Below, in pieces: positions 57,293 through 58,996 of a stretch of DNA of 58,996 bases. Within the stretch, counting starts at the first letter, position 1, and each line of letters opens with the position of its first letter. Source of the stretch: Oscillospiraceae bacterium. Lineage in GTDB: Bacteria > Bacillota > Clostridia > Oscillospirales > Oscillospiraceae. Location: contig JAETPK010000002.1 of the NCBI GenBank assembly GCA_021771265.1, positions 1 through 58,996 of the forward strand, in the 5' to 3' direction. The notes below the pieces were generated by a model. It saw nothing but the letters and a program-made list of their open reading frames with translations. It ran no database searches and had not been told where the DNA came from. Made by a program: the position numbers and the translations under genes.

Positions 57293-58996
57293 TCACTTCT
57301 TAAAGCTGTCCTTCAGGCTGACGCTGCGATTGAACACCAGGTGCTCCGCTGAGGAGTCCCGGCTGTCCAGGCAGAAATAGCCCAGGCGCATAAACTGGAA
57401 GGACGGAGCGGTCTTGCCCTGTTTTTCCGTCTTATCGTAGCTCTCCGCCGCGGCCCGCAGGCTGGCCTCCACCTTGCAGCCGGTGAGGACCTCCAGGGAG
57501 TTGGGGTTCAGGCACTCGATGAAATCCTTATCGGCGCCGTCAGGGTCGGGGTCGGTGAACAGGTAGTCGTACAGCCGCACCTCGGCGTCCACGGCGGTGC
57601 CGGCGTCCACCCAGTGGATGGTGGCACCCTTCACCTTCCGGCCGTCGGCGGGGTCACCGCCCCGGCTCTCGGGGTCGTACTCGCACAGCACCTCAGTGAT
57701 ATTGCCGTCTTCATCCTTCACGCAGCCGGTGCAGGTGATGAGATAGGCGCCCTTCAGGCGGCACTCGGGACCACCGGGGAACAGGCGCTTGTACTTGGGC
57801 ACCGGGGTCTCCAGGAAATCATCCGCCTCGATCCAGAGATGCCGGGAAAAGCTGACCTCCCGGGTACCGGCATTGGGGTCCAGAGGATTGTTCTCCACGG
57901 TGACGGTCTCCGTCTTGCCCTCTGGATAGTTGGTGACGGTCAGCTTGATGGGCCGCAGAACACCCATGACACGCTCCGCCGTTTCATTGAGGTCTTCCCG
58001 CAGGCAGTGCTCCAGGAAGCCGTAGTCCACAGTGGAATCCGCTTTGGAAACGCCGATACGGTCGCAGAAGTTCCGGATGGACTTGGCGGTGTAGCCCCGG
58101 CGGCGCAGGCCGCACAGGGTGGGCATCCGGGGGTCATCCCAGCCGGAGACCCGTCCCTCCTCCACCAGGCGGCGGAGCTTGCGCTTGCTCATGACGGCAT
58201 AGTTGATGCCCAGCCGGGCGAACTCGATCTGCCGGGGCTTGCTGGGCACGTCCGTATGCTCGATGACCCAGTTGTACAGGGGCCGGTGGGCCTCATACTC
58301 CAGGGAGCACAGGGAGTGGGTGATGCCCTCCAGAGCGTCCTGGATGGGGTGGGCGAAATCGTACATGGGGAAGATGCACCACTTGGTGCCCTGGCGGTGG
58401 TGCTCAATGTAGCGGATGCGGTAGATGACGGGGTCCCGCATATTGAAGTTGCCGCTGGCCATGTCGATCTTGGCCCGCAGGGTATACTTGCCCTCGGGGA
58501 ATTCGCCGTTGCGCATCCGCTGGAACAGGTCCAGGCTCTCCTCAATGGGGCGGTCCCGCCAGGGGGACTTGCCGGGCACGCCGATGCTGCCTCGGTATTC
58601 CCTGAACTGCTCGGGCGTCAGCTCGCACACGTAGGCCAGACCCTTCTTGATGAGGCCCACTGCCAGCTCATACGTCTTTTCAAAATAGTCGGAGCCATAG
58701 AACATCCGGTCGCCCCAGTCAAAGCCCAGCCAGTGGATATCGTCCTGGATGGCGTCCACGAATTCCGTGTCCTCTTTCGCGGGGTTCGTATCGTCAAAGC
58801 GCAGGTTGCAAAGGCCCCCGAACTTTTCGGCGGTGCCGAAATCGATGGTCAGGGCCTTGCAGTGGCCGATGTGCAGATAACCGTTGGGCTCCGGGGGAAA
58901 ACGGGTATGGACCGTCATGCCCTCGTACTGTCCGCCGGGGGCGATGTCCTCCTCAATGAAAGCATGGATGAAGTTCCGGCTCTCCGGCGCTTCTCC
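57293..58996 (-). CDS. glnS: glutaminyl-tRNA synthetase (N-terminus beyond window)
   Basis: 567 residues are visible, and the frame stays open to the window edge: before the track start at 58918 it reads EAPESRNFIHAFIEEDIAPG, the known N-terminal helix, so the gene begins a little outside. HIGH-like motif PPEPNGYLHIGHCKAL, the VMSKRKLRRLV (KMSKS-like) loop, and the C-terminal anticodon-binding beta barrels are complete. It charges tRNA-Gln directly. Presence of GlnRS in a clostridium suggests that it does not rely only on the GatCAB route. Confidence 0.97.
   Translation of the reverse strand, partial: GEAPESRNFIHAFIEEDIAPGGQYEGMTVHTRFPPEPNGYLHIGHCKALTIDFGTAEKFGGLCNLRFDDTNPAKEDTEFVDAIQDDIHWLGFDWGDRMFYGSDYFEKTYELAVGLIKKGLAYVCELTPEQFREYRGSIGVPGKSPWRDRPIEESLDLFQRMRNGEFPEGKYTLRAKIDMASGNFNMRDPVIYRIRYIEHHRQGTKWCIFPMYDFAHPIQDALEGITHSLCSLEYEAHRPLYNWVIEHTDVPSKPRQIEFARLGINYAVMSKRKLRRLVEEGRVSGWDDPRMPTLCGLRRRGYTAKSIRNFCDRIGVSKADSTVDYGFLEHCLREDLNETAERVMGVLRPIKLTVTNYPEGKTETVTVENNPLDPNAGTREVSFSRHLWIEADDFLETPVPKYKRLFPGGPECRLKGAYLITCTGCVKDEDGNITEVLCEYDPESRGGDPADGRKVKGATIHWVDAGTAVDAEVRLYDYLFTDPDPDGADKDFIECLNPNSLEVLTGCKVEASLRAAAESYDKTEKQGKTAPSFQFMRLGYFCLDSRDSSAEHLVFNRSVSLKDSFKK

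Noticed and set aside
1-58996. CRISPR array, tRNA, rRNA, prophage or transposase gene
   Set aside because: No regularly spaced repeats, no cloverleaf or rRNA sequence recognised by eye, and no phage structural or transposase protein among the frames. The only recombinase is Xer-like. A tRNA or small RNA scan was not possible here.

Overview
The window reads as chromosomal core sequence from a GC-rich, endospore-forming anaerobe of the Clostridia, most like the Oscillospiraceae group (Oscillibacter, Lawsonibacter or Flavonifractor-like). The reasons are many sporulation genes (fused cotJA-cotJB, cotJC, cwlD, spoIVA, sipL, spoVM, sigG, ytfJ, ymxH, a dacF-type carboxypeptidase), an IspH-S1 fusion, a PPi-type phosphofructokinase, a butyryl/acetyl-CoA transferase and Gram-positive housekeeping gene order. 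No phage, insertion sequence with a transposase, CRISPR array, tRNA or rRNA gene was seen. The taxon is an inference from gene content, not a database match.

Layout. 1-6.5 kb: end of an MscS channel, alpha/beta hydrolase, MutT, the cotJ spore-coat operon, cwlD, radA and a tyrosine recombinase. 6.6-12.5 kb: SLH/GH18 exported protein, amidase, then glycolysis (fba and a PPi-type pfk, divergently transcribed, then a compact pyruvate kinase). 12.5-15 kb: coaX, diverging from an alkylation-repair operon (alkA-like, ogt, CPCC protein) whose promoter carries a LexA-like box. 15-21 kb: spoIVA, an amino-acid ABC importer, sipL, spoVM (24 aa, absent from the ORF track) and a 50-aa membrane protein.

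21.1-38.1 kb: one run of 18 genes on the minus strand without a gap above 67 bp. It runs from the c-di-AMP cyclase cdaA through cdaR, rseC-like, DUF5685, a J-protein, yicC, remA, gmk, rpoZ, priA, def, fmt, a zinc peptidase, rsmB, rlmN and stp to prkC and rsgA. A good sigma-A promoter stands before it and a strong terminator after it. 38.1-48.7 kb: cysteine desulfurase-like gene with a Se/S carrier, a 265-bp palindromic MITE-like element, carD-ispD-ispF, the CoA transferase, and the overlapping murR-type / flavoprotein / cmk / plsC / ispH-rpsA operon. 48.8-59 kb: scpA-scpB-DUF2953-ytfJ-dacF-rluB, rpsB-tsf, ymxH diverging from sigG, a hotdog thioesterase and the larger part of glnS.

How it works together. 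The window joins spore envelope assembly (SpoIVA, SpoVM and SipL form the platform under the coat; SigG drives late forespore genes; CotJ, CwlD, YtfJ and DacF-type proteins act on coat, cortex and germination) with core information processing and isoprenoid synthesis. The most rewarding signals outside the ORF track are the spoVM gene with a sigma-E promoter for sipL over its stop codon, the long hairpin at the predicted 5' end of the pfk mRNA, the SOS-like box in the repair promoter, an internal Shine-Dalgarno site inside ispH-rpsA, and the palindromic element near 39.7 kb.
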